This document shows, in pieces, positions 44,006 through 53,727 of a stretch of DNA of 64,000 bases (within the stretch, counting starts at the first letter, position 1; each line of letters begins with the position of its first letter). Below the pieces are notes generated by a model. That model searched no databases. It was not told where the DNA came from and saw only the letters and a program-made list of their open reading frames with translations. Made by a program: the position numbers and the translations under genes. The DNA comes from Prevotellaceae bacterium (lineage in GTDB: Bacteria; Bacteroidota; Bacteroidia; Bacteroidales; Muribaculaceae): contig JAETNS010000009.1 in assembly GCA_021772015.1 (NCBI GenBank), positions 145,838 through 209,837 of the forward strand, written 5' to 3'.

Positions 44006-44902
44006 TTAAAGCAGCTTGATCGATATATAGCGTTTGGGATTACGCTTGACATCTATCAGAAGCGAGTCGAGAGAGGCTGATGCTGCGGTCAGGTTGTCAT
44101 AAAGCTGACGGTCATGTGTGAGAGCCCCGAGAGTCGAGTTTGGATTGTCAAGCTCCACCGACAGTGCTTTGAGATTTTCAGAAACCACCATCAGATTGTC
44201 AAGCAGCGAATCGACCGGGAGAGTCTTCAGCTGGCCGGAAAGTTCGGCGATATCAGCGGTGATGGTGTTGACATTGGTCGTTATGCCTTGTACGTTCTTG
44301 ACAACGGGGGGCAACTGGGCGACAGTACCGTTTAACGACCTCATAGTTCCCTCTATCTGAAGGGTGATGTTGTCAAGGCGCGTCACTGAAGCCTGCAGGG
44401 CAGGATTGGCGACAAGGAGATTAATATTGGTCAGAAGGGTGTCGACCTTAGGAAGAATGGAATTGATCTTAGGCATCAGATCTCCCGACACCCCGTCAAG
44501 CATGCCGGCGGCGGTCTCCCCTATCAGCTTGTTTCCAACATCATGGAAATCCTTTGAATCTGAAAGATGAAGGGCAACGGTCGATGTGCCGAGAAGATCC
44601 TGCTCAATTACCGCCTTGGATCCGACAGGTACACGTAACTCCTTGTCGAGGCTAAGCTCCACCGCCACATGGCCGGGATTGTCATATTCGTATCTTATCT
44701 CCCTGACTTGTCCGATCTTAAGCCCGTTGAGCGTGACGGGAGCAGAAACCTGCAAACCGGCCACGTTGGTATAGGAGGCGGTATAGAAATTAGCGGGCTT
44801 GAACACATTCACGCCTTTTAGAAACTCGATTCCGAAAAAGAGGACAGCAAGCGCGATCACTGCGCATAAGCCAATTATCACTTCTTTTTTGATGTTATTC
44901 AT
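44006..44902 (-). CDS. MlaD/MCE-domain phospholipid transport protein
   Basis: 298 residues, one N-terminal membrane anchor (EVIIGLCAVIALAVLFFGIEFLKG), then a single MCE domain (YTNVAGLQVSAPVTLNGLKIGQV ... VPVGSKAVIEQDLLGTSTVAL) and a long helical tail rich in Leu and Asn heptads (about 150-290) that could form the needle seen in PqiB-like proteins. The ATPase and permease partners are not adjacent. It sits 61 bp downstream of the amidase gene, a pairing that links lipid trafficking and cell-wall cutting at the envelope. Confidence 0.88.
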   Translation of the reverse strand: MNNIKKEVIIGLCAVIALAVLFFGIEFLKGVNVFKPANFYTASYTNVAGLQVSAPVTLNGLKIGQVREIRYEYDNPGHVAVELSLDKELRVPVGSKAVIEQDLLGTSTVALHLSDSKDFHDVGNKLIGETAAGMLDGVSGDLMPKINSILPKVDTLLTNINLLVANPALQASVTRLDNITLQIEGTMRSLNGTVAQLPPVVKNVQGITTNVNTITADIAELSGQLKTLPVDSLLDNLMVVSENLKALSVELDNPNSTLGALTHDRQLYDNLTAASASLDSLLIDVKRNPKRYISIKLL

Positions 44903-44963
44903 TTTCTTTTTCTGATGGTTCGTTTTAAATAATTGATCGCAGCGTGCAGACAGGCGGTGTTTG

Positions 44964-45821
44964 TCATAACGTCCGAGCCTTTACCTCACGGCCAAGCAAG
45001 CTCGGCCCATAAGTGTTAAGATAACTGCTGAACGCGTTGTATATGGCTTTGGCCATCTGGTCACAGCCTTTTTCAGATGCGAGAAAATTCTCACTGTCGG
45101 GATTGCAGATGAAATCAAGCTCCACAAGGACCGCAGGCATCGATGTCGCCCACAAGACCCAGAAACCGGCCTGTCTCACCCCCATTTGTTGCCGGGAGGC
45201 TGTTGACGACAGATTATGATGGATCGCATCGGCCAGTTCGATGCTCTGGTCCATACGCCGGCTCTGTGTTAATTCAAAAAGGATATCTCCCTCAAGCGAA
45301 TCGGGATCGAAGTCTGCGTAACTCTCCTTGTTGTCAGGCTCGAAATCCATTGCGGCATTTTCCCGTTTGGCGACAGCGAGATTTTCGGCGGTTTTGTGTA
45401 ACCCCAAGGTGTAGACCTGACATCCGGCGATTGTCTTGCGCCGTTTATTGCTTTTGGCGACAGAGTTGACATGGATGGATACAAACAGGTCGCTGTGTGA
45501 CTTGTTGGCGATGTCGGCACGTCCCTGCAATGTGACAAAGCAATCCTTGTCACGTGTCATGACTACATTGACATAATCAGCAAGATGCTTCTCGACAAGT
45601 TTCCTCACCTTTGACGCGACCCGCAGTACTATCGTTTTCTCATTGGTCTTGGCTCCTATGCAACCGAAATCCTTTCCGCCATGACCGGGATCAAGACATA
45701 GGGTAAATTTCTCCTCACCCGACGAGTCGACATTCTTGGATGCCCCCGACAACGGCAGCAACACGCCGGTCAAGACGACCGCCGCGAGCAATAGATGCCG
45801 TTTTAATCCTGAAACTTTCAT
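44964..45821 (-). CDS. N-acetylmuramoyl-L-alanine amidase
   Basis: Zinc amidase_3 enzyme that cuts stem peptides from peptidoglycan. From the ATG at 45821 (MKVSGLKRHLLLAAVVLTG) it has 285 residues with a signal peptide ending near SGA/S. Zinc ligands are visible in LDPGHGGKD (His), NEKTIVL (Glu) and FVSIHVNS (His); the catalytic glutamate lies in VLVELDFICN. There is no LysM or SH3 domain. The extended frame to 45833 uses a TTG and would leave only about 4 nt of leader after the -7 box, so I prefer 45821. Confidence 0.93.
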   Translation of the reverse strand: MKVSGLKRHLLLAAVVLTGVLLPLSGASKNVDSSGEEKFTLCLDPGHGGKDFGCIGAKTNEKTIVLRVASKVRKLVEKHLADYVNVVMTRDKDCFVTLQGRADIANKSHSDLFVSIHVNSVAKSNKRRKTIAGCQVYTLGLHKTAENLAVAKRENAAMDFEPDNKESYADFDPDSLEGDILFELTQSRRMDQSIELADAIHHNLSSTASRQQMGVRQAGFWVLWATSMPAVLVELDFICNPDSENFLASEKGCDQMAKAIYNAFSSYLNTYGPSLLGREVKARTL

Positions 45822-45841
45822 CGTCGGAGACAATTATGCCA

Positions 45842-45849
45842 CAAAATTA
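45842..45849 (-). promoter_or_regulatory. -7 box of amidase-MCE operon
   Basis: Minus-strand TAATTTTG, 20 bp upstream of the ATG at 45821. Confidence 0.6.
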
Positions 45850-45880
45850 ACAAATTCAAGCCTAATATCCCACTTCACCA

Positions 45881-45918
45881 CTAAAAAAAGAGCCATCCAT
45901 AACAACTTTTTTAGCTCT
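45881..45918 (-). terminator. Terminator of priA
   Basis: On the minus strand, a 5-bp AGAGC/GCTCT stem (plus 45889-45893 with 45914-45918) is followed by seven U (plus-strand A run 45883-45889). The upstream arm overlaps the priA stop codon. Confidence 0.7.
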
Positions 45919-48392
45919 CATTGAGGGTCCACATCGTAATACAACACGGTCTGGCGCATCGCGGGATCGGAATAAAGATCCATATATGTCTGACGCAGCA
46001 GTTCCTTGATTTTGGAAATGGACGCATTGGTCTCTATCTTGAGCATTATGCGTCTTATATACAGGTTCTGCACCCTCGCGACCGAAGGCTCGTCAGGTCC
46101 GAAAACTCGTCCGCCGAGCAATTCCCGGAGCCGCGACGCGTAGTTGTCGGCCAAACGCCGGAGCGTCTGCCTGTCACGATGCTTGACATATATATATATC
46201 AGCCTCACAAACGGTGGATAGAAGTGTCTGCGGCGTTGCTCTATCTCATACATATAGTACCCGGAATAGTCATGTGAGCAGACATACCGTAAAATGACAT
46301 GCTCCGGCTCATAGGTCTGAACCACAACGCGCCCCTGCCGGCCATCGCTGCGACCGGCTCTTCCCGAGACTTGTTCGAGCATGTTGAATCCCTGTTCTCC
46401 TGACCGGAAATCAGGATAGTTGAGCACCGCATCGGCATTCAACACCCCCACCATATCCACATCCTTGAAATCAAGTCCTTTGGTCACCATCTGTGTCCCC
46501 ACAAGCACTCTCGCTTTCCCCTCGGAGAAAGACTCTATTATCTGTTCATGGGAATGCTTGTTACGTGTGGAGTCGACATCCATCCTCAATGTCGCCACTC
46601 CCGGCAGCAACCGCCCCAGCTCATCCTCCACCCGCTCGGTACCATAGCCGATCTCCTCTATGGCCGGTTCGTTGCATTGGGGACAGACGGAGGGAAGCGG
46701 GTAAACAGAGCCGCAATAATGACATTGCAGCTGACGCAACGCTCTGTGATAAGTAAGCGACACATCGCAATGCTCACATCGTGGCACCCACGCGCATTGG
46801 CGACATCTGACCATCGGAGCATATCCCCTCTTGTTCTGGAAAAATATCACCTGCTTCCCTTGTGAAAGAGCCTCCTTGGCGCGGCGGACTGTATGAAGCG
46901 CGAAAGCGCCGTCAAGCTCTTTCGCCTCACGAGCCTGCCGCAGATTGACAATCTCAATTTCGGGCAACGCCACCTCGTTATAACGTTTGTCGAGGCTTAC
47001 GAGTCCGAATTTCCCCTGCTCCGACTTGTAATATGTCTCTACCGACGGCGTGGCGGACCCGAGCAATGTCTTAGCTCCATGAAAACGGGCAAGCACCATC
47101 GCCACATCACGGGCGTTGTAGCGGGGAGCGGGGTCAAATTGCTTGTAAGAACTTTCATGCTCCTCGTCTACGATCACCAGCCCGAGCCTGGCGAACGGCA
47201 GGAATACGGCGGAACGAGCACCGAGAATCAATAATGGCTCATGGCTCTGAAGGAGTTTTTTCCACAGATCGACCCTCTCGTTATCGGAAAACTTTGAATG
47301 GTATACCACGACTTTTTCCCCGAATACCTCCTGAAGTCTGCGGGTAAGCTGTACAGTGAGGGCTATTTCCGGGACAAGATACAACACCTGATCTCCTCGC
47401 TGGAGAAGATGATTTATAAGATGTATGTATATTTCAGTCTTGCCCGAAGATGTCACGCCATGAAGCAGGTTGACTTCTTTTTCTTTCCACAGAAGATGGA
47501 TTTTTTCAAGAGCTACCTGCTGCCGCTCTGACAATACAGGCAGTTTTTTCAACGGCTGCCCGTCATAACGGAATCGGTTGATCTCTATCGTATATTGCTC
47601 AAGGATTCCCTTTTTGACCATAGCCTGGAGTATCGTTCCGCTCACTTGCGCCCTCTCAAGCAACCTGTCTTTGTAGACATCAGCAGTCCCCGGCCTGTCT
47701 GCCGTATGGGCAGCCTGTCTCATCTGATCAATCAACGCCAGTAAAAGAGTCTCTTGTTTGCGGGCAGTGCCTACAAGCCTGAATGCCTCGCTTTCCGTAA
47801 TTCCGGGAGCAAGCCTGACACAGAATTGCTTTTTGGAGACATACCGCTCTACAAGCTTTTCCGCGACAATCAGCACTCCACGGGAAATCAGCCTGTTGAT
47901 GGTCGCCGTTGTTCCTTTCCGGTCCAGTTTCCTGACAATTCCAGATGCCGATACCTTTTCCTCATGCTCTACAAACTGGAAGATCTCATGCTCGAGATCA
48001 TTTTTCAAGGGGAAAGCCTCGAAATCGAAATCAGGGTTAACCTCCACAAAAGTCTCGCTCTCTATTTTCAACCCTGACGGGACTGCGGCTTTATAGACAT
48101 CACCCGTGGAGCAGAGGTTATAGTCGGCGACCCAATCCCACAGCTTAAGCTGGGGATGTCGTATCACAGGCGACTCATCCATCACCATCGCGATATCTTT
48201 GATCTCAAATCCTTCGGGAGGAGACACAGGCATTCCCACGACTATTCCCGTGTAGAACTTCTTCCGCCCAAAGGGGACAATTACACGGAACCCCACTCCG
48301 ATAGGCCGGGAACGCATTTCCGGCGGGACGCGATAGGTGAATGTCGCCTGCAATGGCAGCGGCACCACTACTTCCACATACTCATTAGTCAT
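45918..48392 (-). CDS. priA: Primosomal protein N' (PriA helicase)
   Basis: Restarts collapsed replication forks. 824 residues: N-terminal 3'-DNA-binding domain (EVVVPLPLQATFTYRVP), helicase Walker A GVTSSGKTEIYIHL, DEEH box in LVIVDEEHESSYKQ, the zinc-binding insertion with paired cysteines (CRQCAWVPRCEHC ... CHYCGSVYPLPSVCPQC), then motifs V-VI (VSGRAGRSDGRQGRVVVQT). All helicase motifs are intact. It overlaps the upstream MBL-fold gene by 8 bp. The termination hairpin overlaps its stop codon. Confidence 0.96.
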   Translation of the reverse strand: MTNEYVEVVVPLPLQATFTYRVPPEMRSRPIGVGFRVIVPFGRKKFYTGIVVGMPVSPPEGFEIKDIAMVMDESPVIRHPQLKLWDWVADYNLCSTGDVYKAAVPSGLKIESETFVEVNPDFDFEAFPLKNDLEHEIFQFVEHEEKVSASGIVRKLDRKGTTATINRLISRGVLIVAEKLVERYVSKKQFCVRLAPGITESEAFRLVGTARKQETLLLALIDQMRQAAHTADRPGTADVYKDRLLERAQVSGTILQAMVKKGILEQYTIEINRFRYDGQPLKKLPVLSERQQVALEKIHLLWKEKEVNLLHGVTSSGKTEIYIHLINHLLQRGDQVLYLVPEIALTVQLTRRLQEVFGEKVVVYHSKFSDNERVDLWKKLLQSHEPLLILGARSAVFLPFARLGLVIVDEEHESSYKQFDPAPRYNARDVAMVLARFHGAKTLLGSATPSVETYYKSEQGKFGLVSLDKRYNEVALPEIEIVNLRQAREAKELDGAFALHTVRRAKEALSQGKQVIFFQNKRGYAPMVRCRQCAWVPRCEHCDVSLTYHRALRQLQCHYCGSVYPLPSVCPQCNEPAIEEIGYGTERVEDELGRLLPGVATLRMDVDSTRNKHSHEQIIESFSEGKARVLVGTQMVTKGLDFKDVDMVGVLNADAVLNYPDFRSGEQGFNMLEQVSGRAGRSDGRQGRVVVQTYEPEHVILRYVCSHDYSGYYMYEIEQRRRHFYPPFVRLIYIYVKHRDRQTLRRLADNYASRLRELLGGRVFGPDEPSVARVQNLYIRRIMLKIETNASISKIKELLRQTYMDLYSDPAMRQTVLYYDVDPQ

Positions 48393-49176
48393 CTATCTCT
48401 ATTTTCAGGTCATCGTAAGCGAGAAAGACATTCGGGGGAAGAATAGGCGAGACTTCGGCGAAAGTCCCCATATCATGACTTATATGGGTCAGATAGGCTA
48501 CCCTCGGGGCGATACGTTCGATAACATCCAAAGCCTCGGCGAGGGTCATATGTGACATATGATGTCTGCGCCGCAACGCATTGATGACAAGAGTATCCAC
48601 CCCACGTAGAGCCGAGACCGTCTCTTCCGGGACAATCTTGGCATCGGTGACATATCCGAGTCTCCCTATCCTGAATCCGAGAATATCAAGGATGTAATGA
48701 TTGACTCTGACAGGCAGCACTGTCATTCCATACAGCTCAAATGATTCTCCTGAACGTATCTCCCGCAGATCGAAACGCGGCACCCCCGGATAAGGATGTT
48801 TCTTGAATGAATAAGGCATTCTTTCCCGGAGATCGCTTATGACATCAGCCTGACAATACACCGGAAATCCGTTTTCTCTCATCTCCTCCTGAAAACAATA
48901 AGGGCGCAGGTCATCTATCCCGCCAACATGGTCATAATGATAATGGGTGACAAGCAGGGCATCCAGCCGGTCTTCGACCGACCGTTTCCCGTGACGCAAC
49001 ATCTGCTCACGGAAGTCAGGGCCGCAGTCCACGAGAATTCGCTTCCCCCTCCACTCGATCAAGACTGACGACCGCAGCCTGCGGTCACGGGGATCGGTGG
49101 ATACACAAGTCGGACACCCGCATCTGAGCTGTGGCACCCCGGTGGATGTGCCTGTTCCAAGAAACGTCAGTTCCAT
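48385..49176 (-). CDS. MBL-fold metal-dependent hydrolase (PhnP-like)
   Basis: 263-residue metallo-beta-lactamase-fold phosphodiesterase. The start MELTFLGTGTSTGVPQLRCGCPTC carries the PhnP/RNase-Z-like G-T-G-T-S-x-G-V-P and cysteine pair; the metal motif is VTHYHYDHVGGIDDLRP (HxHxDH), with further ligands in YVTDAK and LTHISHDM. No phn operon is nearby, so the natural substrate is more likely a cyclic nucleotide or another phosphodiester. The overlap of 8 bp with priA indicates one operon. Confidence 0.88.
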   Translation of the reverse strand: MELTFLGTGTSTGVPQLRCGCPTCVSTDPRDRRLRSSVLIEWRGKRILVDCGPDFREQMLRHGKRSVEDRLDALLVTHYHYDHVGGIDDLRPYCFQEEMRENGFPVYCQADVISDLRERMPYSFKKHPYPGVPRFDLREIRSGESFELYGMTVLPVRVNHYILDILGFRIGRLGYVTDAKIVPEETVSALRGVDTLVINALRRRHHMSHMTLAEALDVIERIAPRVAYLTHISHDMGTFAEVSPILPPNVFLAYDDLKIEIDD

Positions 49177-49232
49177 ATCATATTGTGGCTTGTCATAATG
49201 TAATTCCGCAAAAAGAGAACAACCCGATAGCG

Positions 49233-50231
49233 CTATAGGTTGAACCTTACAAGCAATCCATTCTCAAAAACCATATATATTCCTCCGGGATAACTCCATC
49301 TTTCGTAAAGCATCGACTGGTCATGCCGCCGATCGATGTCACGAGGAGTCCCCAATGACAGAGACACCTCACGCGCAGTCATCCCCTCCGTAACCTTCCC
49401 CTGACGTATCAACTCCCAATTCGCATCCGTGATCCAAGGATAATCATCGCGGGGATCCTCAAGCAAGAAAAGATTCTCGAAGCCGCGCAAAGCCGGCACA
49501 CCATCATCGACGGTGACAGACATCAGCAATGCTCCTGTTTCCTCCGTATTTTCAAGAGAGACAAACGAGACCTTGAAAGGATAATTCTCGTCGGCGGCCT
49601 CAACTCCGGTCACCTTTACGTTCAGGTATTTCCGGCCTCTTACATCATTGCCTGAAGATGAGGAAATCCATCGCTCTGTCCGTGTGACAAGATGCCTGCC
49701 TACAAGGATTTTTCCGGCATTGTCAATCATGGATAAATCGACAAGAAACGGCAACCTCACCTTCCCGCGGACCGCAAGCTCCGCCGCGTCGCCTCCAGGA
49801 CGATAAAGCAGAGTGTCTGACATATCTCCGGCGACAGTGAACATCATTTCAGCGACCATACCACCCGTGATGGACACGACCTCACGCAGTCCGCGATATA
49901 TTAGAGTGTCACCATTCTCTACAGCACTCGTCTTTCCGGGAGGAGAGGCGTAAGAGTAGACACCCTTCCGGTCAGTCAGAATAAACCGACGGCCCGGTTT
50001 CCAAAGGCTGAAAGGTTCCGACTTGAAATTCTTGGCGAAATACTGTTCGGGCGTGGTGTCAGCCTGTTGTTTCCTGACATCCTTGTATGTGATTTTAGGA
50101 GTGGACTCTATCCCGGTGAAACAGCTGTTGACCAATAAAGACAGAGGGAAAAGCAGGATGGCCGAAAGGAATCCCCCATAGGGAGTCCCTTTCGGCCATC
50201 CTTTATGACATATACGTTTTCTCAATTTCAT
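49233..50231 (-). CDS. Lipoprotein with BamE/SmpA-like C-terminus
   Basis: 332 residues. A long basic N-terminus and hydrophobic stretch lead to a lipobox LLVNSC. The C-terminal ~60 residues (IRQGKVTEGMTAREVSLSLGTPRDIDRR ... ERWSYPGGIYMVFENGLL) look like the BamE/SmpA fold (G-M-T-x-x-E-V...L-G-x-P...W-x-Y), which is often found in envelope lipoproteins. The rest is beta-rich with no known motif. It overlaps the upstream prolyl oligopeptidase gene by 4 bp (ATGA). The function is unknown; an envelope role is inferred only from the fold and lipobox. Confidence 0.7.
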   Translation of the reverse strand: MKLRKRICHKGWPKGTPYGGFLSAILLFPLSLLVNSCFTGIESTPKITYKDVRKQQADTTPEQYFAKNFKSEPFSLWKPGRRFILTDRKGVYSYASPPGKTSAVENGDTLIYRGLREVVSITGGMVAEMMFTVAGDMSDTLLYRPGGDAAELAVRGKVRLPFLVDLSMIDNAGKILVGRHLVTRTERWISSSSGNDVRGRKYLNVKVTGVEAADENYPFKVSFVSLENTEETGALLMSVTVDDGVPALRGFENLFLLEDPRDDYPWITDANWELIRQGKVTEGMTAREVSLSLGTPRDIDRRHDQSMLYERWSYPGGIYMVFENGLLVRFNL

Positions 50232-52399
50232 TCAGCCTTGGGCGTAATACCCAGGTTATAAAAGATAAATGAATAAATGTCGGCATACTCGTCTATGACC
50301 TTTGCGACAGGCTTGCCCGCTCCGTGACCGGCTTTTGAATCAATACGGATGAGTTTAGGAGCAGCACCTGTGTCAGCGGATTGGAGAGTGGCGGCATACT
50401 TGAAAGAATGTGCAGGCACCACACGGTCGTCATGGTCGGCGGTCGTCACAAGTATGGCTGGATATGTTGTCCCGTCATTGCGGATCGTGTGAAGGGGAGA
50501 ATAACCCAGCAGATATTTCGCCATTTCAGGAGAATCAGCCGATGTCCCGTAATCTGGAGCCCAGTTCCAACCGATGGTGAACAGATGATAGCGCATCATA
50601 TCCATCACCCCCACCCGGGGGATCGCCACCTTGAACAGGTCAGGGCGCATGTTTGTAACAGCTCCGACAAGAAGGCCACCGTTGCTGCCTCCCTCGATCA
50701 CAAGATGCTCAGGCTTGGTCCAGCCCTCCTTTATCAAATACTCGGCAGCAGCTATGAAATCATTGAATACATTAAGTTTCTTCATCTTGGTGCCTGCCTC
50801 ATGCCAGGCTTCGCCATATTCTCCGCCACCACGCAGGTTAGCCTGGGCATAAATGCCCCCGTTCTCAACCCAGACCAGACGATTGGGGGAGAATCCCGGA
50901 GTCAGCGAGACATTGAATCCACCGTAGCCATACAGATACACCGGATTTGACCCATCACGCTTGATATCTTTGCGGTATGTCAGGAACATGGGTATCTTGG
51001 TGCCGTCGGCTGACGGATAGAACACCTGCTCGGTAACGTAATCATCAGGATTGAAGCCTTTTATTTCCGGAGTGAAATAAAGTTTGCTCTCATCGGTGTC
51101 AAGATCATACGCGAACACTGTTGCCGGATACAGGAATGATGTGAATGTATAGAAAGCATCAGGATATTCCTTGGAGAGGCTGAATCCGGCAGATCCGAAG
51201 GTGGGGAGTTTGATGTCACGGATCTTGGTACCGTCAAGTTTGAAGAGAGAAGGATGGTCTGCTGCGTCCTTCTCGTAATTCACAAACAGTCGGTCACCGT
51301 AAATGAGGGAGGAGGAGGTCAAGACACCGTCAGGATCTTCCGGGACAAGATCTTTCCAGTTTTCCTTCTCGGGAGAAGAGAGGGGTGCCACTACAATCCG
51401 GTTTTTCGGCGCATTATAGGAGGTCTGGATCAATATTGAGTCTCCAACAATATCAATGACTCCGATCTCGTAATCCTGTGACGGCTCCACAGTCACCCAC
51501 TCGCTGCCGAGGGTCTCAAGATCTTTCATCATGACACCATTCCCGAATCCCTGCCCTCCGACATAGACAAGCATGTAACGCTCATCATCGGTCAGGCCTA
51601 CCGAATGGAAATGCAATGGATGATCCTTGTCGGTGAACACGACGACATCCTCGCTCTGTGGGGTACCGAGTTTATGGAAATAGACATTATGGTACTCGTT
51701 CGCGTTGGAAAATTCCTTGCCTGCTTCGGGACGCGGGTAAGCGCTGTAAAAGAATCCTTTTTCTCCGTCAACACCTTTTTCCCGCCATTCCGCGCCGGTG
51801 AATTTAGCCCATTCGATATGGTCGGGAAGCGGTTGCAGAGTCTCCGCGTCAAGCACATATATCTCCGTCCAGTCAGAGCCGCTACGCGAGATAGTGTATG
51901 CGATATGTTTACCATCCTTCGACATTGAAATCCCGGTAAGCGCCACTGTCCCGTCATCAGACAGTGCGTTGGGATCAAGGACTACAGTCGGCTCGCCGCC
52001 CAAGATATCCATGCGGTACAACACCGATTGGTTTTTAAGTCCGTCGTTACGATAGAAATAATATTTACCGTCTTTCCAACGGAATGGTGCCCCCTGTTTG
52101 GCATAATTATTGAAGCTTTCAATCTGCTTGCGCAGCATCCCTCTGAACGGAATCCGGGACAAGTAGTTCTCAGTGACGGCGTTCTCCGCCTCCACCCATG
52201 CAATGGTGGCAGCTGCCGTATCATTTTCCAGAGGGCGGTAGGGATCGAGGACTTTCATCCCGAAATAATCGTCAGTAACCACATCTGTCGGAGCCTGCGG
52301 ATAATCAAGCTTCCCCGATGCAGTCAAGTCGGAAGATGTCGCCATAATCATAGAAATAATTGCCAGCGGTATTGCAGGCCATTTTATAAGTTTTTCCAT
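50228..52399 (-). CDS. Prolyl oligopeptidase (S9A serine peptidase)
   Basis: Cleaves peptides after proline. The start at 52399 (MEKLIKWPAIPLAIISMIMATSS) gives 723 residues with an export signal, so it acts in the periplasm. An N-terminal beta-propeller (about 75-430) gates the C-terminal alpha/beta hydrolase. The catalytic triad is visible: Ser in VIEGGSNGGLLVGAV, Asp in TADHDDRVVPAHS, His in SKAGHGAGKP. An ATG at 52441 would only add a poor leader and is rejected. Coupled by a 4-bp overlap to the lipoprotein gene. Confidence 0.94.
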   Translation of the reverse strand: MEKLIKWPAIPLAIISMIMATSSDLTASGKLDYPQAPTDVVTDDYFGMKVLDPYRPLENDTAAATIAWVEAENAVTENYLSRIPFRGMLRKQIESFNNYAKQGAPFRWKDGKYYFYRNDGLKNQSVLYRMDILGGEPTVVLDPNALSDDGTVALTGISMSKDGKHIAYTISRSGSDWTEIYVLDAETLQPLPDHIEWAKFTGAEWREKGVDGEKGFFYSAYPRPEAGKEFSNANEYHNVYFHKLGTPQSEDVVVFTDKDHPLHFHSVGLTDDERYMLVYVGGQGFGNGVMMKDLETLGSEWVTVEPSQDYEIGVIDIVGDSILIQTSYNAPKNRIVVAPLSSPEKENWKDLVPEDPDGVLTSSSLIYGDRLFVNYEKDAADHPSLFKLDGTKIRDIKLPTFGSAGFSLSKEYPDAFYTFTSFLYPATVFAYDLDTDESKLYFTPEIKGFNPDDYVTEQVFYPSADGTKIPMFLTYRKDIKRDGSNPVYLYGYGGFNVSLTPGFSPNRLVWVENGGIYAQANLRGGGEYGEAWHEAGTKMKKLNVFNDFIAAAEYLIKEGWTKPEHLVIEGGSNGGLLVGAVTNMRPDLFKVAIPRVGVMDMMRYHLFTIGWNWAPDYGTSADSPEMAKYLLGYSPLHTIRNDGTTYPAILVTTADHDDRVVPAHSFKYAATLQSADTGAAPKLIRIDSKAGHGAGKPVAKVIDEYADIYSFIFYNLGITPKAE

Positions 52400-52441
52400 T
52401 GGAATTAAGAGGATTAGGTATATTTCAAATATCGGCCGCAC

Positions 52442-52464
52442 GACTCCCGTGAGACAAAGGAGTC
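52442..52464 (-). terminator. Short hairpin after small membrane gene
   Basis: GACTCC (52442-52447) pairs with GGAGTC (52459-52464), just past the stop of the 69-residue gene. Short stem and no clear U-tract, so weak. Confidence 0.4.
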
Positions 52465-52465
52465 A

Positions 52466-52675
52466 CTATTGGCGTGGATGTCTTTTATTCTCGTTTCTTT
52501 TCAGATGGAAGTGAAGCAATACGATACAGCCTGCAACAATCACAGTACCACCGAAATATAGCAACGGAGATGTCGCTCCGGCGACAAAAGAATCCCAACC
52601 CAACACCACCATGACCACAAGGTAGACCGACAATGCGGCGGGCAACAAGATTGAGAGCCTTACTTTACGCTTCAT
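52466..52675 (-). CDS. Small two-helix membrane protein
   Basis: 69 residues with two hydrophobic helices (LSILLPAALSVYLVVMVVLG and LLYFGGTVIVAGCIVLLHF) between basic ends (MKRKVR ... KRNENKRHPRQ). It overlaps the 3' end of the ribonuclease D-like gene by 11 bp, so it is translated from the same message. I do not recognise a family; the overlap and balanced topology suggest it is real. Confidence 0.65.
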   Translation of the reverse strand: MKRKVRLSILLPAALSVYLVVMVVLGWDSFVAGATSPLLYFGGTVIVAGCIVLLHFHLKRNENKRHPRQ

Positions 52676-53723
52676 CCGATGGTCTCTTCTTTGTTCTTTT
52701 TACGGTCTTTCTCACAGGAGCAGTTCCCGATGACGCGGTCTTGGTTCTTGTTGTCTCCTTTTGAGACCCGGAAGCCGATGTTTTTTGATTTTTCTTTGCA
52801 GGCGGGGTCTTGCGCGGAGCAACCTTGTGTGAAGCCGTCACACTTTTCTTTTTCGGCTCCTTGGTCTCCTCCGGTTTTTCTGATTTTTTCTTTCCTCCTG
52901 ACTTGCGTGGTTTGGGAGCAACTTTTACAGACTCTTCTTTTTTACCCTTTGAAGAGTCTCCTGCACTCTTACGCCTTCCCTTCTTGACCGGCACCGAATT
53001 TATGTCGGGAGGAGCGGAATAGGCGGAAGACAGGACTCCTTCCTTTGGAGGCTCATACCCCTCCAGATGTTTAAGGGGCATGCGGATTCCGACTGAGCTC
53101 TGAAGCATCTTGGCTGTCTGATCGTCAATCCGATATGGGCATTCCTCCGGATGGAACTTTCCGGCACACAGATAATTGTATATCTCCACACAGGCCCATG
53201 CGTCTATGGCGGCGTAAGTCTGCTGCCCGGGGGTTAGTTCGGAAGCCTCCCAATTGGTAAGACGTTGGTTTTTCGATATCCGCAGGCCGAATATCAAGGC
53301 GAAGATTTTTTGCAGACTGTTGTCAGCTATCTCATAGTCCTTGACAAAGGTCTGCAGCTCGACAAAACCTGCGGGTGTAAACTCACAGAGTTTCGCAAGG
53401 GAATGGAAATCATCTTTCAACGACAGTCCTATTTTCTGGATATTGGGGTTCTCGAAAATAGACATCAGACCATCAAGGCTTCCGATCTGCTTGAGACGGA
53501 ACAGGAAACATTCTCCGGGGACTGACAGCTGTACCAACGAGACTTTATAGTGATGGTTCTTCTGGAAACTCGGACGCGTCTCCGTGTCGAAACCGATCTG
53601 GGGCTGTTTAAGAAGATAGGCAACGGCATCCTTGGCTTTGGCTGCGGAATCTATCATGATGACCCGTCCGGGATAATGAACCTCGGGCAAAGCATGGACT
53701 GTATCCTTAGATATTCCTAACAT
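52665..53723 (-). CDS. Ribonuclease D-like 3'-5' exonuclease with basic tail
   Basis: 352 residues. Residues 30-195 form a DEDDy exonuclease: motif I FDTETRP (45-51), motif II LKDDFH (102-107) and motif III YAAIDAW (170-176). No HRDC domain follows. Instead residues 247-352 are a low-complexity Lys/Ser/Thr/Pro tail (KKGRRKSAGDSSKGKKEE ... KTVKRTKKRP) like eukaryotic histone H1 or AlgP, likely binding nucleic acid. The -7 box (53728-53735) ends 4 bp before the ATG, suggesting a leaderless message. The 69-residue membrane gene overlaps its end. Confidence 0.87.
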   Translation of the reverse strand: MLGISKDTVHALPEVHYPGRVIMIDSAAKAKDAVAYLLKQPQIGFDTETRPSFQKNHHYKVSLVQLSVPGECFLFRLKQIGSLDGLMSIFENPNIQKIGLSLKDDFHSLAKLCEFTPAGFVELQTFVKDYEIADNSLQKIFALIFGLRISKNQRLTNWEASELTPGQQTYAAIDAWACVEIYNYLCAGKFHPEECPYRIDDQTAKMLQSSVGIRMPLKHLEGYEPPKEGVLSSAYSAPPDINSVPVKKGRRKSAGDSSKGKKEESVKVAPKPRKSGGKKKSEKPEETKEPKKKSVTASHKVAPRKTPPAKKNQKTSASGSQKETTRTKTASSGTAPVRKTVKRTKKRPSDEA

Positions 53724-53727
53724 ACCG

